Origin: Telopea speciosissima
Lineage: Eukaryota > Streptophyta > Magnoliopsida > Proteales > Proteaceae
Reading direction: 5' to 3'
Assembly (NCBI RefSeq): GCF_018873765.1
Contig: NC_057923.1
Coordinates: forward strand, 7,204,413-7,268,412
Length of the DNA stretch: 64,000 nucleotides
In this document: positions 46,639 through 58,879 of the stretch, one piece after another
Layout: each line of letters begins with the position of its first letter
How positions within the stretch are numbered: position 1 is the stretch's first letter
Translations under genes and position numbers: made by a program
The notes under the pieces: model-generated
Database searches by the model: none
Told to the model about the DNA's origin: nothing
Seen by the model: only the letters and a program-made list of their open reading frames with translations

Positions 46639-47839
46639 AAACTATCAAAGCAGAGGGTAGCAGAACTTAAAAATCTGTCCAAAATGAAAGAAGATAAAGA
46701 GATGTGAGTAGCGATGTAATGAATAATTTGTGTCCGCATCTGTTTAGTATTATCTGAATTCGTTCAAAAGTTAAAGTTAATCGGATGTAGATGTAGATGT
46801 AGATATAGGACTATTTGAATCTTGACATCCCTAGGTTTGAATAAGTCAATGGATTACCATTCCAATTTTATTACTACCCGGGCCCCTAGGACAAGAAAAA
46901 CACCCCCGGCCATCTTTGAATTGGGAAAAAGGAGATCCGAAGATGATGATTAATGAATGGTCCCCAGAAAAAATTTCTTTTACTTTTTAAGTCACTAGAA
47001 AATCAACTATATTTGAAAGTCAAGAAAAGCAAAGATTCAAAGTATTTGAATTTAAAAAAAGAGAAGGATAGACACATAAATTGATCATTGCATCACCATC
47101 ATAATTTTTGTTTAGTAGTTATACATGGAAAATAATGTTAATACCTGATAGTTGCTGCATCTAACGGTCCATATCAAGAAAAATTATCACCTCTAATTCG
47201 TCGTCTGCCCCAATTTCTTCCAAGTCCTCACATAGGAGTGGAAATAACCACCCTACCCCACCTTGGGCAGTGTGTTCAGGCAGGGGGTAGGGTAATCATT
47301 TTTCTCCTAAGGAAGCTGAAGGTCCTGAGTTCGACTCCACCTCTCCCTTTGGGGCCACCCGCCTAAGAGGAAACTTCCTAATGAACATGGGGACCCCAGT
47401 ATTTCTCGATTCATGTGTGTTGCAAGGTGATGCACGAGCTCTGGGGGAATTAATCGGTCAAAGGCCGGATACCTCCGATTCCGAAAAGAAAAAATTCAGC
47501 CAAAGAAAAATCCTTGTAAAGATCTTAGTCTCCTTTCCATGTAAAGCCCTCTTTCCTTATTTAGTCTTGCCATGTGTAGACTTTGACTCTTTGTATATTG
47601 GCTTCTCTGTAACGGAATCATACGTACAAGGTGATTTTAATTACCATGAACTTGACTTGGTATTAGACCCATTGTGATCACTAGTGTCGTTGCCTGAGAT
47701 CTCTCCGGCCACTATTGCTATCTGTAGTTGCCACTTGCCACCTCCCACTATCTGCAGCTACCTATGATACACCCCGATCTACGGTTGTGTTCTGCTCATA
47801 TTGCTATTGCCTCCATGCATGACCTACCTCTCTCGATCG
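45599..47839. other. 3' flank of the HD-Zip gene and intergenic DNA
   Basis: Starts with the HD-Zip 3' UTR. Long microsatellites: (CT)n at about 46461-46482 and (GA)n at about 46605-46634. At 47311-47480 a box-B-like GAGTTCGACTCC and a CTCTGGGGGAATTAATCGG tail suggest a decayed SINE, but I saw no target duplication. No host gene recognised. Confidence 0.4.
45914..45919 (+). terminator. candidate poly(A) signal of the HD-Zip gene
   Basis: AATAAA about 316 nt after the stop codon, followed by T/G-containing sequence. Plausible for a plant 3' UTR, not proven. Confidence 0.45.
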
Positions 47840-48004
47840 GGACCTGCTAGTGATGATTACAAGGGTATTCCAATTCTAACCACTTTTTTATGGAGATTTT
47901 GTGCTTATGGACTTACTTCGGGTGATGCTTTAAGACATCATATAGATGCCAAATTGATCTTTTATGTGGTCGTTGTGGGAACACTAAAACAATATCTCAT
48001 ATTT
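47840..48004 (+). mobile_element. LINE fragment, left part (zf-RVT region)
   Basis: Encodes LWRFCAYGLTSGDALRHHID, the region just after the RT domain of plant L1-type LINEs. It is cut at 48004 by the copia element and resumes at 50420. Confidence 0.75.
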
Positions 48005-48165
48005 TGTACGAATTAATTCTCACTCATATTGAGTGTGACTTTATTACACAGATGTATAGCTTACAAAGATAGATATCACCATACCGTAACCATGGTTAGG
48101 TTACACCCTGTACAGCTGGAGGAACATTCTGGAAAGTACACATGTGGACCTGTACATCCTTTACA
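48005..48165 (-). repeat. copia 3' LTR (161 bp)
   Basis: Begins TGTACGAATTAATTC and ends CATCCTTTACA on the plus strand, next to the GCCCCCCGC tract that acts as the polypurine tract on the other strand. Confidence 0.85.
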
Positions 48166-50115
48166 GCCCCCCGCAAACACAACTCCCTGGAACAGAGGTT
48201 GAGTTTGGACCGTAACAAAACAAACCGAGCCGAAGACAACCCTTTAGTGAGAATATCTGTCAGCTGCTCCTGAGAGGGTAGAAAGCGCACAACCAACTCC
48301 TTCTTAGCCACCTTATCACGAACAAAATGAAAATCGATCTCTATGTACTTGGTACGAGCATGAAAGACTGGGTTAGCCATCAAGTACGTGGCACCCACAT
48401 TGTCACACCAAAGAACAGGTGGAGCTATAAAAGAAATATGTAACTCGCGCAGAAGAGAATGGAGCCACGTGAGCTCAGTAGTTGCCAAAGCGAGGGCCCT
48501 ACATTTACTTTCAGTGCTAGAGCGTGCCACAGTTTGTTGTTTGCGAGACTGCCACGAGATGGGGTTGAGGCCTAAGAAAACAAGATATCTACTAGTAGAC
48601 TTGCGATCATCTGGACAACCGGCCCAATCAGAATCAGAGAAGACACTAAGAGTTCGAGATGGAGAAGAATAGAGTTGCAACCCCAATGTAAGAGTACCCT
48701 TAAGATACCGAAGAATACGCTTCATAGCCAACCAATGTGCATCAGTCGGAGCAGCCATGAACTAGCATGCCTTATTAGCATAGGCAAGGTCCGGCCTAGT
48801 AAGGGTAACATATTGCAAGGCACCCACAATACTCCGATACTCAGTGGGGTCAGAAAGGGTAGTCCCTGTGACCCTTGATAATGGCATAGTAGAGAGAGGC
48901 GTAGACAATGGCTTTGCCCCATCCATGTGAGATCGGCGAAGAAGATCCAAGGTATATTTTCGTTGAGTAAGCAAAAGACCGTGAGCATTGGAGAGCACCT
49001 CAATACCCAAGAAGAACCCCGGGAATCCTAAGTCCTTGAGTGCAAATTCATTGCCAAGTGTCGGGGAGTCCAAGTGGGCTGGATTGTTGCCGGTGAGAAT
49101 AATATCGTCAACATATACTAGAAGATATACAACAAATCCACTGGAGTGATACACAAAAAGAGAAGCATCCGTCTTGGACCCCTGAAAGCCAAGGCATAGT
49201 AAAAAGTCATGTAGGCGTTGGAACCATGCCCGGGGAGCCTGTTTGAGGCCATACAAAGACCTGCGCAACTTGCATACATGAAATGGATATTGAGCATCGA
49301 CATAACCGGGTGGTTGACACATATATAGATCCTCATACACATAACCATTTAAGAATGCATTGTTTATGTCCAACTGACGTAACGGCCACTTGGAAGAGGT
49401 AGCAATGGCAAGAACTGTATGAATGGTCGTCGCCTTTACAACCGGGCTGACAGTCTCATGATAGTCAAGACCGGCCTCTTGACTGTACCCCTTGGCCACA
49501 AGACGGGCCTTGTAACAGTCAATCAACCCATCGGCTTTTCTTTTGATTTTAAAGAGTCATTTACAACCAATAATATTACGATGAGGTGGCGGTGAAGTGA
49601 GGACCCAAGTGCCATTTTGTATAAGGGCATTATACTCTGCCGCCATAGCAGTACGCCATTCTGGCGATTTCAAAGCTTGAGAGTAACAGGTTGGTTCATG
49701 TGGAGAGGAGAGTTCTACTTGTAATGCCATGGGCAAAGCATGCCTCGTGACCAAATAACTCTTTGGAACCTTGGGTTTGTGGGTCCCATCCCTTTGTCGT
49801 GTAACCATTGGATGGGTAGACACCGGAGCCGCAGAGTGGGGCTCAATAGAGATTTCCGGAGGGGCCACCTGAGCAGGTGCAGACTGAGCTACCTGGGCAG
49901 GCGGTGAAGGGGACCCAGAGGAATCCATTGGAGGAGGGATCGAAGGTGGTGACAATGAGTTAGTAATTGGGTTAGTGGGAATAACCGAAGCATTTGATGG
50001 GGTCGAAGGAAATGATGGTGGAGAAGCCAATGGTAAAGGGGTAGGCTGAGTGTAGGACACATGTGAGGAACAAGAAGGAATGTGAGATGACACAGGAAAG
50101 AGGGAAAGAAAGGCA

Positions 50116-50419
50116 TGTACGAATTAATTCTCACTCGTATTAAGTGTGACTTTATTACACATATATATATATAGCTTACAAAGATAGATATCACCATGCC
50201 CTAACCATGGTTAGGTTACACCCTGTACACCTGGAGGAACATTCTGGAACGTACACACGTGGACCTATACATCCTTTACATATTGAGTGTGACTTTATTA
50301 CACATATATATAGCTTACAAAGATAAATATCACCATACCCTAACCATGGTTAGGTTACACCCTGTACAGCTAGAGGAACATTCTAGAAAGTACACACATG
50401 GACCTATACATCCTTTACA
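50116..50419 (-). repeat. copia 5' LTR with tandem partial second LTR
   Basis: 50116-50280 is a full LTR (165 bp). 50281-50419 repeats LTR positions from about 23 to the end, starting TATTGAGTGTGAC. The TATTT target duplication follows only the outer copy, so the duplication lies within the inserted element. Confidence 0.85.
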
Positions 50420-51215
50420 TATTTTCCCTAGTTGTAGGTTTTGCAATTGCAGTTTGGTTTGGTAGTAGATTGAGGTATAATTCTTCTTCATCAGAATATC
50501 TTCAAATTTAAGATTTTTATGATGGTTTTAGAGCTCTTTCGCAAGTTTTGGGACGGAAAGAAATAAAAGTCTTGCCTAACTATATATGTTCTTTTATACT
50601 CTGGTATATATGGCTTTCAAAGTGTGATTTTATTTTTGATCAACGGGGATTGCAGGCGCCTTGAAGAAGAGGTTAATTATTCGTGTTGCGTCTCATGCTC
50701 ATCAGGAATTCCAAGGCAGTGGAATTTCTATTGGCGACTATCATCCTTCACAAAAATCTCAGTGGACGCTATAAGCACCTAATTATGTTGAGGTGAATTG
50801 TGATGCTAGTTTTTAATTGCCATCAAGACAGTAAAGGAGGGCTTGGATTTATATTCAGAAATTCTCTGGGGGATTCTCTTCTTGCTATCTCCATGCCGGC
50901 TACTTTCAATCGGTAATTGTGGGAGAAGCCATGGCAATTCGGTTGGCTATGTTGGAGGGTATTTTTAGTGGAGTTTGAACTTGCAAGTGGAATCAGATCG
51001 AAAGGATCTAATATCCTATCTTCAACACAAGGAATGTCAGACGACATTGGATATAAAACCTGTTTTGGATGATATGATAAATAGTGTACAACAGTTTGAC
51101 CAAATCTCGATCCATAGACTTTGGAGTTATGCTCGACTCCTTCTATGTGTACTACACGTTAGACTTAATAAAGTTGATCTCCTTCTACCTAAAAAGAAAA
51201 ATAAATCCATGCATA
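50420..51215 (+). mobile_element. LINE fragment, right part (RNase H domain)
   Basis: Continues the LINE of 47840-48004 after the copia insertion. The RNase H region includes VNCDASF, GGLGFIFRNS, VGEAMAIRLAMLEG and LQVESDRKDLI, ending near LRVRLNKVDLL-like sequence at about 51180. Stops and a frame shift are present. Confidence 0.78.
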
Positions 51216-51465
51216 TAAGCGCGTAGTACTATTCTAGGCTAGCTCCTTGCCATTTTTACTTCCTCATCGATCCACATAGCTACAAAACGCTCTCTCCCCA
51301 CCAATGAATCTTCACATATCTCATCCATCTCTGCTTTCAATACAAACCATCTCTACCAAAACCATATTTTTCCCTGAGACAAATGAGAGACACAAGAAAG
51401 CCGTCGACACCAACGGCCTCTTTAATTTGTTTGAACCTCTTCCAGGTAGACCCTGACGATCTATC

Positions 51466-51694
51466 AATTACCATACAACCCACACCTGTATATATTTCAT
51501 AACCCATATATTGGGTTAGGTTAGGGTTGGGTTGGGTTAAGCTATGAGACTCTCATCCGTTAGATCAGCTAGTGTTGCATGTCACGATTCTAGGGGGAAC
51601 TTAAAAGAACTTACAGATGAGGGAACCTGAGAGGAGAAAATTCCCAATTACCATACAACCCGCGCTTGTATATATTTCATAACCTATATATTAT
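51466..51694. repeat. direct repeat, two ~47-bp copies about 182 bp apart
   Basis: AATTACCATACAACCC(A/G)C...TGTATATATTTCATAACC at about 51466-51512 recurs at about 51648-51694 with few changes. It lies just upstream of the aminotransferase pseudogene. Confidence 0.7.
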
Positions 51695-51787
51695 TGGAGT
51701 CCGGTGAATCTTCACTTACATGAGCGTACGTGAACGACTCACAGCCGTTCAAATAGAATATTATGTGCTTCATGTTGTGGTTTTCAG

Positions 51788-53178
51788 GTAACACTCACAA
51801 GGTGGATAGTTACGTGGGCCTCCACATGGGTAAGCTAGTCCATGATGCATGTGGATACATCAAGCAGTGCATGGGCGCCGGACCACATGATGTGCTTCTA
51901 TTCTATGGAACTGGGACCACCGCTGCCATCAAATGGTTGCAAGAGGTGATGGGGCTTGCGATCCCATCTGTCCTGCGATCCAAAGTTAGAGATTGTTTAG
52001 TGGGCTCCAAGATATGGGTCGTGATCACAGGCCCATGTGAGCACCACTCCAACCTTCTCTCTTGGCGCTAGAGCTTAGCCGATGTGGTAGAGATAGGTAT
52101 TGATGTGAGACTGCTTGTGTAGATATTGGTTCCATGGTTAAAGCACTGGAATCACCAGAATATTTCAATTGGCCGAAGGTCGGTTCTTTCTCGGCTTGTA
52201 GCAAGATGACCGGGATTTCCACAAATACTCGGGAAATCGCACGTGTGTTGCATGAACATGAAGCTTAGGCGTGCTTCGATTTTGCTTGTAGGTTTGTATC
52301 TTGTTACTGATTTGGGTTTCAAGCAGTCAATAAATCCATCTCTTAGAAATCTTCTATTTTCTCTTAGTGGGTCTGGTCCTATTTTGATCTCAGTGGGCCT
52401 TATGTAAATATTGACATGAGAACAGAGCAGATGGATGGGTACTATGCGGTGTTCCTGAGCCCACATAAGTTTATTGGAGGACCCGGAAGCCCAGGGATTC
52501 TAGTAATGATGCCAAGGTCTTGAATGATTTGTTCAGGATCCAAGCCCGTGGAGGCTGCGCGTGTGCTGGACCCTATGCTCACCTGCTGCTTGGAATCAAT
52601 CGAGATCGAGCCAGATCAATCCGGTCTGCCGTTGAGGTGGTATAATCCCCTACTCCCCTGTTAGTGTGGTAACCAGGTTTTGGGTTGGGCTTCTATAGAG
52701 ATTTTGGAAGTCTAATGACTGCAGTAATGAGACCCAGCCCATTACTGACCTTTAAAAGATCAGTATTAAACAATTAATGACAAATGAGCCAGTTTTGGGT
52801 TGGGCTTCTGTAGAGAGCCCAAGTGCTTGCAGTTGTGAGGCCCAGCCTAGAATTGATATCTAAAAGATTACTGTTAGGAATGGAGTTCTTCTTCTTCTTC
52901 TTCTTGAATTAATTGCAGTATTCGGCCACCGGTTCCTTCTTATGTATCAATTTGACTGGAAAACGGGAGATTGGTGCTTTGACAACAACTATAGGAATGT
53001 CATTAATGGAGTATTAGCCAAATCAAGTGCAACCAATATAACTGTTAATGAACTTTACGCCGAGTGCATGGACATTGCAAAACGGGTTGCAAGAGCCTCA
53101 CCGTATCATCCGGTCGAGAGTCCAGACCCCTCAAATACCAGAGTTTATCATACTGAGCTTGTCACATTTATGATTTAA
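51788..53178 (+). pseudogene. class-V PLP aminotransferase / cysteine-desulfurase-like pseudogene
   Basis: Exon-like stretch 51788-52071 gives NTHKVDSYVGL, DVLLFYGTGTTAAIKWLQ and GPCEHHSNLLSWR, then a TAG where the family has Gln. A frame shift follows, then DIGSMVKALESPEYFNWPK and REIARVLHEHEA, then TAG in place of a Trp codon. The cofactor-lysine region SPHKFIGGPGSPG is intact at about 52465-52505. Most of the C-terminal half is missing. The last piece at 52919-53178 (HRFLLMYQFDWKTGDW, stop at 53176-53178) keeps its acceptor AG. Retained intron edges argue for a decayed genomic copy, not a retrocopy. Family members have about 600-900 residues. Confidence 0.82.
52677..52880. repeat. tandem duplication within the pseudogene, 115-bp period
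   Basis: GTTTTGGGTTGGGCTTCT(A/G)T starts at 52677 and again at 52792, with AGACCCAGCCC/AGGCCCAGCCT further on. It lies where the missing central part of the pseudogene should be. Confidence 0.72.
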
Positions 53179-53741
53179 CTGCACTTAAAAACCTTATTTT
53201 TTTTTTTCCACAACCATTCCTAAATATTGTTTAAATAAAATGTAAATTTGTTTATCTACTTGGTATAAAACGATATCCTGATAGTGAAGGGAGGGGAAAT
53301 GCATTAGACACCTTTTTCTTTTTGATGGGCCTAGAATGAACAAGCCCATTGGGTTTTGGTTATCAAATCGATGAATGTAAATTGGCCACATTTTAAACTC
53401 TAGGAATTAAAGAAAACCAATAAATTGTAGTGTCCATCAAAACCTCAACAAAAATCGATTTCATCTGAAGCTTTGAAATTCGATGAAATAAAGGCAACAA
53501 ACAAAATCAAATCCTACTAGTTAACGAAGGAAATAATCTAAGTTTCAGGTTTTAGGGGGCCAAATTTTTTTTTTTTAAAAAAAAAACCTTAAAAATCCCC
53601 AATTTTTGTTTCTAAGGAATTCAAAATAGCAAAATAATAATAATAATAAACTATATAAATTGGAATAACCCCACCAATGCAAATGGTGGTATCGACTTCG
53701 AAGTTATAACAAGTTTCTTCCAATATTTGAGACGATTAATG

Positions 53742-53862
53742 TTGTATTTGGTATGCATTCTTGGAATAGATTGAGTCTAGAACACAAAACAGGAAAAAAT
53801 GGATTGAACTCTAGGTTTAAGAATGCATTTAAGACCTAGAATATATTCCAAGAATGTATTAA
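53742..53862. repeat. short foldback MITE
   Basis: TTGTATTTGGTATGCATTC with GCATTCTTGGAATAGATT near the left end is inverted as AATATATTCCAAGAATGTAT at the right end. About 121 bp long, non-coding. Confidence 0.7.
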
Positions 53863-54385
53863 TATTTTCACCATTGATGATGTGATGCTATGATTGAACT
53901 CTCTAGGTTCAATCATAGAGGATCAGATCTCATGGGTAAAGAGATTCCCTCTTAACCATGGGTGAGGTTAAACTGGGTCCCATTTGCAATGCTGGCGAGC
54001 CCATGAGCTTGTTAGTTTAGAATCACTGATCCAACTCAAACACCGCAGCCCAACATCACCAGGTGAGCCCAACCCTACTTGCAAGTCACAAGCTCTTTCC
54101 CAACTTCCTCTCCAAAAGAAAAGTTAAAATAATTACCAACTTGTACGTGAAGGAATTAAAACTACGGAGTTGGAGTCCCTGCTTCAATGATGAATGGACC
54201 TAATTTGGACCTGACCAAAAGCTAAAGAGTTCATTCCTTTTCTACCCCATCACTGTCCTATCTTATCATAACAAAATCCCAGTCTCATTAGTTAAGGCGT
54301 GAGTGAATGGTAGTATTCTATATCTGAGCAGTACGGCTGTACCCTCCACCAATGACCAATTCATACATGGGGAGAGTAGTGTTTT

Positions 54386-54515
54386 TGTAGAGAGATTTTG
54401 TGCACGGTGCACGATCATGCATATAATCGTCGGATAGAAATACAGGGTATGTATTATAAATCCTTATCTATCTATCGGTTAAGTATATGATGCACGATCG
54501 TGTACAGAACCTTTT
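54386..54515. repeat. foldback element with GTGCACGATCATGCAT-type arms
   Basis: The left arm GATTTTGTGCACGGTGCACG and the inverted right arm (CGATCGTGTACAGAACC) bound about 130 bp of AT-rich DNA. The palindromic GTGCACGGTGCAC sits in the left arm. Confidence 0.6.
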
Positions 54516-57089
54516 ATCTTCATAAATTTACTAATCAATGAGAAAGAGAGAACTAGATTTGGTTAGTTGATGTGTTGGTGATCTCAGTCATCCAAGATTT
54601 TCAAGTTCCAACTTCTGAGGGATCGATGGCAATACTCTGTTACTAATAACAAGATTAAATCATTCATGGATTCGACTATCATGATCATGTTATTAGTGAA
54701 GCCTAGTCTCAATTTAATTGAGGAAGTATTGTTGATTTTTCCCAATAATGAGGTAATTTTGTTCTTTTGGGGATTATTAGGGTTTTCTCTATATTGTTAC
54801 ACAACAAAAACCCTATGCCGCGGCACAAAGAATATTCTCCCTTATGGATTCAATGGAGACTTTTGACCATGATGGCTGATGTTCTTTCTTTCTTCATTTC
54901 TCTTTAATTTATTGTATATCTTAAGAAAAAGAAAAGCCATGGGCTCTGAGTTTTGGGTCAGGCGATCCTGATCACAAAGAGAATGTGGTGCTTGGCCTGC
55001 TGATTCATTGAGTTCTTTCTAAACCCCATCTCTTTCTTTATTGAAAGATGGTAAAGAAGTTGATAGAAGTGCTCCCCCTTCTCAGTTCTTTGCAAGTTTT
55101 TGTTATATACAGGGACCCCTCACAGGTGCTGTAAAGAAAAAGAGGAGTAGGAAAATATATCAGGTTTTGGCCATAACACAATATGGTGATCAGGAGCGGT
55201 TCTCTGAAGTGATAATGACATGTTTGTATATCTCATTCGAATCACCTGTAATCATTATTAATCAAAAGAAAGAGAAGTGTTCATCTATCTTCAGGGGTCA
55301 CCTAAAGTCCAGTGGTTTGCTTTGGAGATCTTGCAGCTAATGAATGAGAGCATCAAATTAATTAATAACCAGAACAATTTCCATAACTTAACTAGCTCCA
55401 TCAAATCTGGGTTTTAATCAAAATTAATGTCCTATATAGGATCTGTTAGAAAAACAACGCCCAGAATAACAATTTTGCAGAAGAAAATTGCAAAGTGATA
55501 GAGAACACACACACACAAGACAAGATTTACATGGTTCACCCCCAAGATGGAACGCTACTTTTATGGCCGAGCGATAGTATGAATCCACTAATCTGTGAAG
55601 CAAAATACAAAACCCTCTCACTCTACCATCTCTCAAAGAGATAACAACATTATATAAGAAAACCCTAACCCCATAAAGTACAAAACACCCCCCCTTTGTA
55701 ATTCACCCGGTTCGGACCTGAACCGAAATAAGTCGATATACATATCAAATTGAAGCTCTCGACGAGCTCTACAAGAATTGACGTTTGTTGGCCATTTTGG
55801 TGCGTTTCGAAAGCAAAACAGCCCGCCGAAGAATCACCACAACGCTTTTTGGACTGAGATTAAGATTCACCAATAACAAGATGCACAATGAACTCAAGAA
55901 TTCCACCAGGGCTCATCTTCATCGTGTATGGGTATACATTAATGAAACAGTTCTATTTTTCTTAAATCACCTAATAGTAGGTAGAGTTAATCAGATTCAT
56001 GATGAACTAACGATATGCACAGACATATAAAAACCATGAGTGCACACAACATGCATCGTCAACGTAGTGGTCTAACTCAAAAGCTTAAGTTATCAAGTGG
56101 AGAGGCCTAACTTGTACACGAAAGCATCCAAGGTCCCAGAGTTTTCTAATGTGAGATTATTTTTGACACTACAAATAGAATTGATATATTTTAAGAAACA
56201 AATCTCAGTGAGGTCATCTGATCATTCTTGACTCATCCACCACCCTACCACTTGTTTAATTTTCAAAAATTAGCGGGAACCAATAAATTTAACAGTAACC
56301 CATTAAAGATAAATAACAAATGTACATGATTATGGTCTACTAAACTTTCTTATTTTGTTTCTTATTGGTTATCATCTTATGGAGATTTTTTGTTGTTTAT
56401 TACAACAAAGAATCTTATATAATCTACATCCCTTCAAGTTCATAAAGAATAAATAGTGATCACAGAAGAATCTTAAGTCATCCCAAATGAATTAGTTTAA
56501 GAAGAGTCAAGCAGAAAGAATATAAAGGACATAGGATACCAGAATACTTTCTTTTACAAGAGCGTGTCTTGTAGGGAAAAGGAGGAGAGTATGAACTGAA
56601 AGATCGCCCTTGAAAAGGTAGCTCAAATATCAAAAAAAGTACCCATAGGGATGTATAGGAATCCCAAGCAAAGAACCTAACAACCATATAAAGCAAAAAA
56701 AAAAAAAAGGGCTAAACCTAAAATCAACCCCCACCCCCCACATGTAGGACCTTTCCTTATTATCTTTTCTACTTGGAATCAAGGAATATTTCCTCATACA
56801 AAATACCAAAAAATTTGCTTTTTCATTTGAAAAAAAGAAAAAAGAACCAATAAAGATTACCTTTCATTCTACTTTGTTCTACATAAAGCTTTATTTTAGG
56901 AAACAATAACATCTTCTTTTTTCATTTTCTTTCATGGCATGCCTTATCTCTTTATAGTTTACTTAATTTAATGAAACAAGCACCTAATTAAGTGCTAATC
57001 AGAACACTGCTGAACCTTTCTAAAAGGAAAAGAAGGGTTTTTTTTTTTTTTTTTTACACGTGTAATTATTTGAACGGGAAGATTTTTCT

Positions 57090-57480
57090 GTCCAGGAATG
57101 TGGCTTCTGTGCCAATGCAGGTCCAATGGGAACGCACAAGAAAGCATCAACAAGGGTGGGATTTCCACCTTTCATGGGGGTGGAATGGTTATTTCATCAT
57201 ATCATGCGTTTGAGTGATGGAGCCATGCTTCCGGACAAACTCCTTTTTCTCTTATTTAAAATTAAGGGAACCCACACCCCATGGATGGTGGGAGATCTAC
57301 CTTGATTGTTAAATGTCATTGGAGAGGATCTGAATTCTCCCGCCCAAGTCCAAACACAAAAGGAGCAAAATGACTGCCCCACCCCCCATGAAAGGTGGAA
57401 ATTCCTCCCCCCATTATGCCAATGTGTGCACTCTCATTGGCCCTTGCACATGCACATGCAAGAACCACACTTCTCCGCAG
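57090..57480. repeat. long imperfect inverted repeat (~390 bp)
   Basis: TTTCCACCTTTCATGGGGG at about 57162 is inverted as CCCCCATGAAAGGTGGAAAT at about 57383. Outer parts also pair loosely (CCAATGGGAACGCAC with GTGCACTCTCATTGG). It looks like an old MITE. Small frames inside have no known product. Confidence 0.65.
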
Positions 57481-57500
57481 AGGATGCTTGCCCTTTCCTT

Positions 57501-57528
57501 CCCCTCCCCTCCCCTCCCCTTCCCTCCC
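57501..57528 (-). repeat. C-rich run, G4-capable on the minus strand
   Basis: Five consecutive CCCC(T) or CCC(T) blocks. The minus strand could form a G-quadruplex. It lies just outside the long inverted repeat. Confidence 0.5.
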
Positions 57529-58748
57529 AAAAAAAAATTGGTGACTTGGAAAATTGTTTTGAATGCTTTCTGTCCAAACATCCGGGTCTAAAGTGAGATT
57601 GAACTTGAAAAGTAGTTAGAAAATCTTAGTTACGGTGCACAATCTACCATATGGATTAAAAAGTAGTTTGAAATTAAGAAGCATTTATGGTCTGTTCCAC
57701 CTAAAGCTTAAAGGTAAGTTGCCTTAGACAAACTGTAGTTCACCTTTTTCTTGATGCTGGAGAACTAAACAGAGATACTATACACGTACACCTTAGGGAT
57801 GAAATAAAACTTATAAATATGCTTATCAGTGACTGCTTCATTGCTTCTTATAGTCTAAGCTTTCATATGCAGTGTTTGGGCATTTTGAGAAGCAAGTTTT
57901 AATCTTATTTCTAAGGACATGTTTACTTCATTGTAAGCTTAATTATCTAGTGATTAATTATGGAAGTACAGATCATCATGTTATGGCTACACCATCACCC
58001 ATAAATTTGAAATGGAAATACATTACCATGCATGGTAGGACATTTGAATGATTGATACTAACTAAATCCATATATAATTAAACCGAAGCTGGCCCAAAAA
58101 TGTTTTTATTCGTTTCTATGATTTTTTGGTTCCGTTGTTGTATCAGTCTCCAAAACCCAAATCCGAAACCACCCAATCAAGGTTCAGTTTTGGTTTGGTC
58201 CGGTTTTTCGATCAATTATGGTCAATCCATCAGTTTCGGATTGGTCTTTTTACACCCCCATTGATATAATGATAAAATGGTATCTTGATCGAAGAATACC
58301 AATTTCAGTGATTTTCGATTGCTTGGTCCACTATTTCTAAATATTGATTAGTATGGCTGGATGGGTAGACCAATATAGTGGTTGGACCAGCCAAAGAAGG
58401 GATTCTTCATTGTTTAGTTAGTTGTTAATGATTCACATGTGCTTTTTGGCTAAAAAGAGTGCATACAAAGGCCAACGTGCGATTCTTTCTTATGACAAAA
58501 GCATAGCTTGGAATAGGAACAGTGACACTTGGCACTAAATCATTGGTGGGGGTCGGTCAGCTCAGCTGCAAATGATGAATTTGAAGAAAAGTGGCCATGT
58601 AATGAAGGCCCCACATTCCCACCGATCTCTTTGGGAACTTGGGCCTCCTCCTTCCATCTTCTCTCTCTAATGAAGTAATTATGCTATAACACTAGGATTA
58701 ACTAACTATTCCACCAAAAGTCTCTGAAAACCTTCTAATTCCCTCCCC

Positions 58749-58780
58749 GGGGTGGGGTAGGGTGGGGTGGGGTGGGGTGG
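58749..58780 (+). repeat. (GGGGT)n array, strong G-quadruplex motif
   Basis: Runs of G4, G4, G3, G4, G4 and G4 separated by 1-2 bases, an ideal intramolecular quadruplex pattern. Immediately left of the copia remnant's presumed 3' LTR. Confidence 0.75.
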
Positions 58781-58879
58781 AGGGAAAGAACTGAAGAGAA
58801 TAGTGACCTTGTAGAAACCCTAATGTGATAGAGATTCACAAGAATGGAAACACTAAATGCCAGCTAAGGATGGAAAGCA

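Larger units (their letters stand above)
48005..50419 (-). mobile_element. internally deleted Ty1-copia retrotransposon
   Basis: The minus-strand order is the linker before RT (50093-49557), RT (49526-48762) with NAFLNGYVYEDLYM, SLYGLKQAPRAWF and the catalytic YVDD, then RNase H (48758-48096) with [15 protein letters not shown] and DILTKGL. LTRs: 48005-48165 on the left, and 50116-50280 plus a partial copy 50281-50419 on the right. Target duplications TATTT lie at 48000-48004 and 50420-50424. Gag, protease, integrase and the primer-binding site are absent: pol sequence begins directly at the LTR edge. In-frame stops separate the three coding blocks, so it is not autonomous. Confidence 0.9.
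53179..57089. other. intergenic, no gene seen
   Basis: AT-rich. Contains the two foldback elements listed separately and an end fragment of the GCGCAATGACC family at about 54806-54840 (GCCGCGGCACAAAGAA). A 73-bp C/A-rich stretch at 56722-56745 has no structure. No host exons recognised. Confidence 0.4.

Noticed and set aside
51378..51447. Possible upstream exon of the PLP pseudogene
   Set aside because: Short open stretch before a GT, but it does not resemble the expected preceding part of the family.
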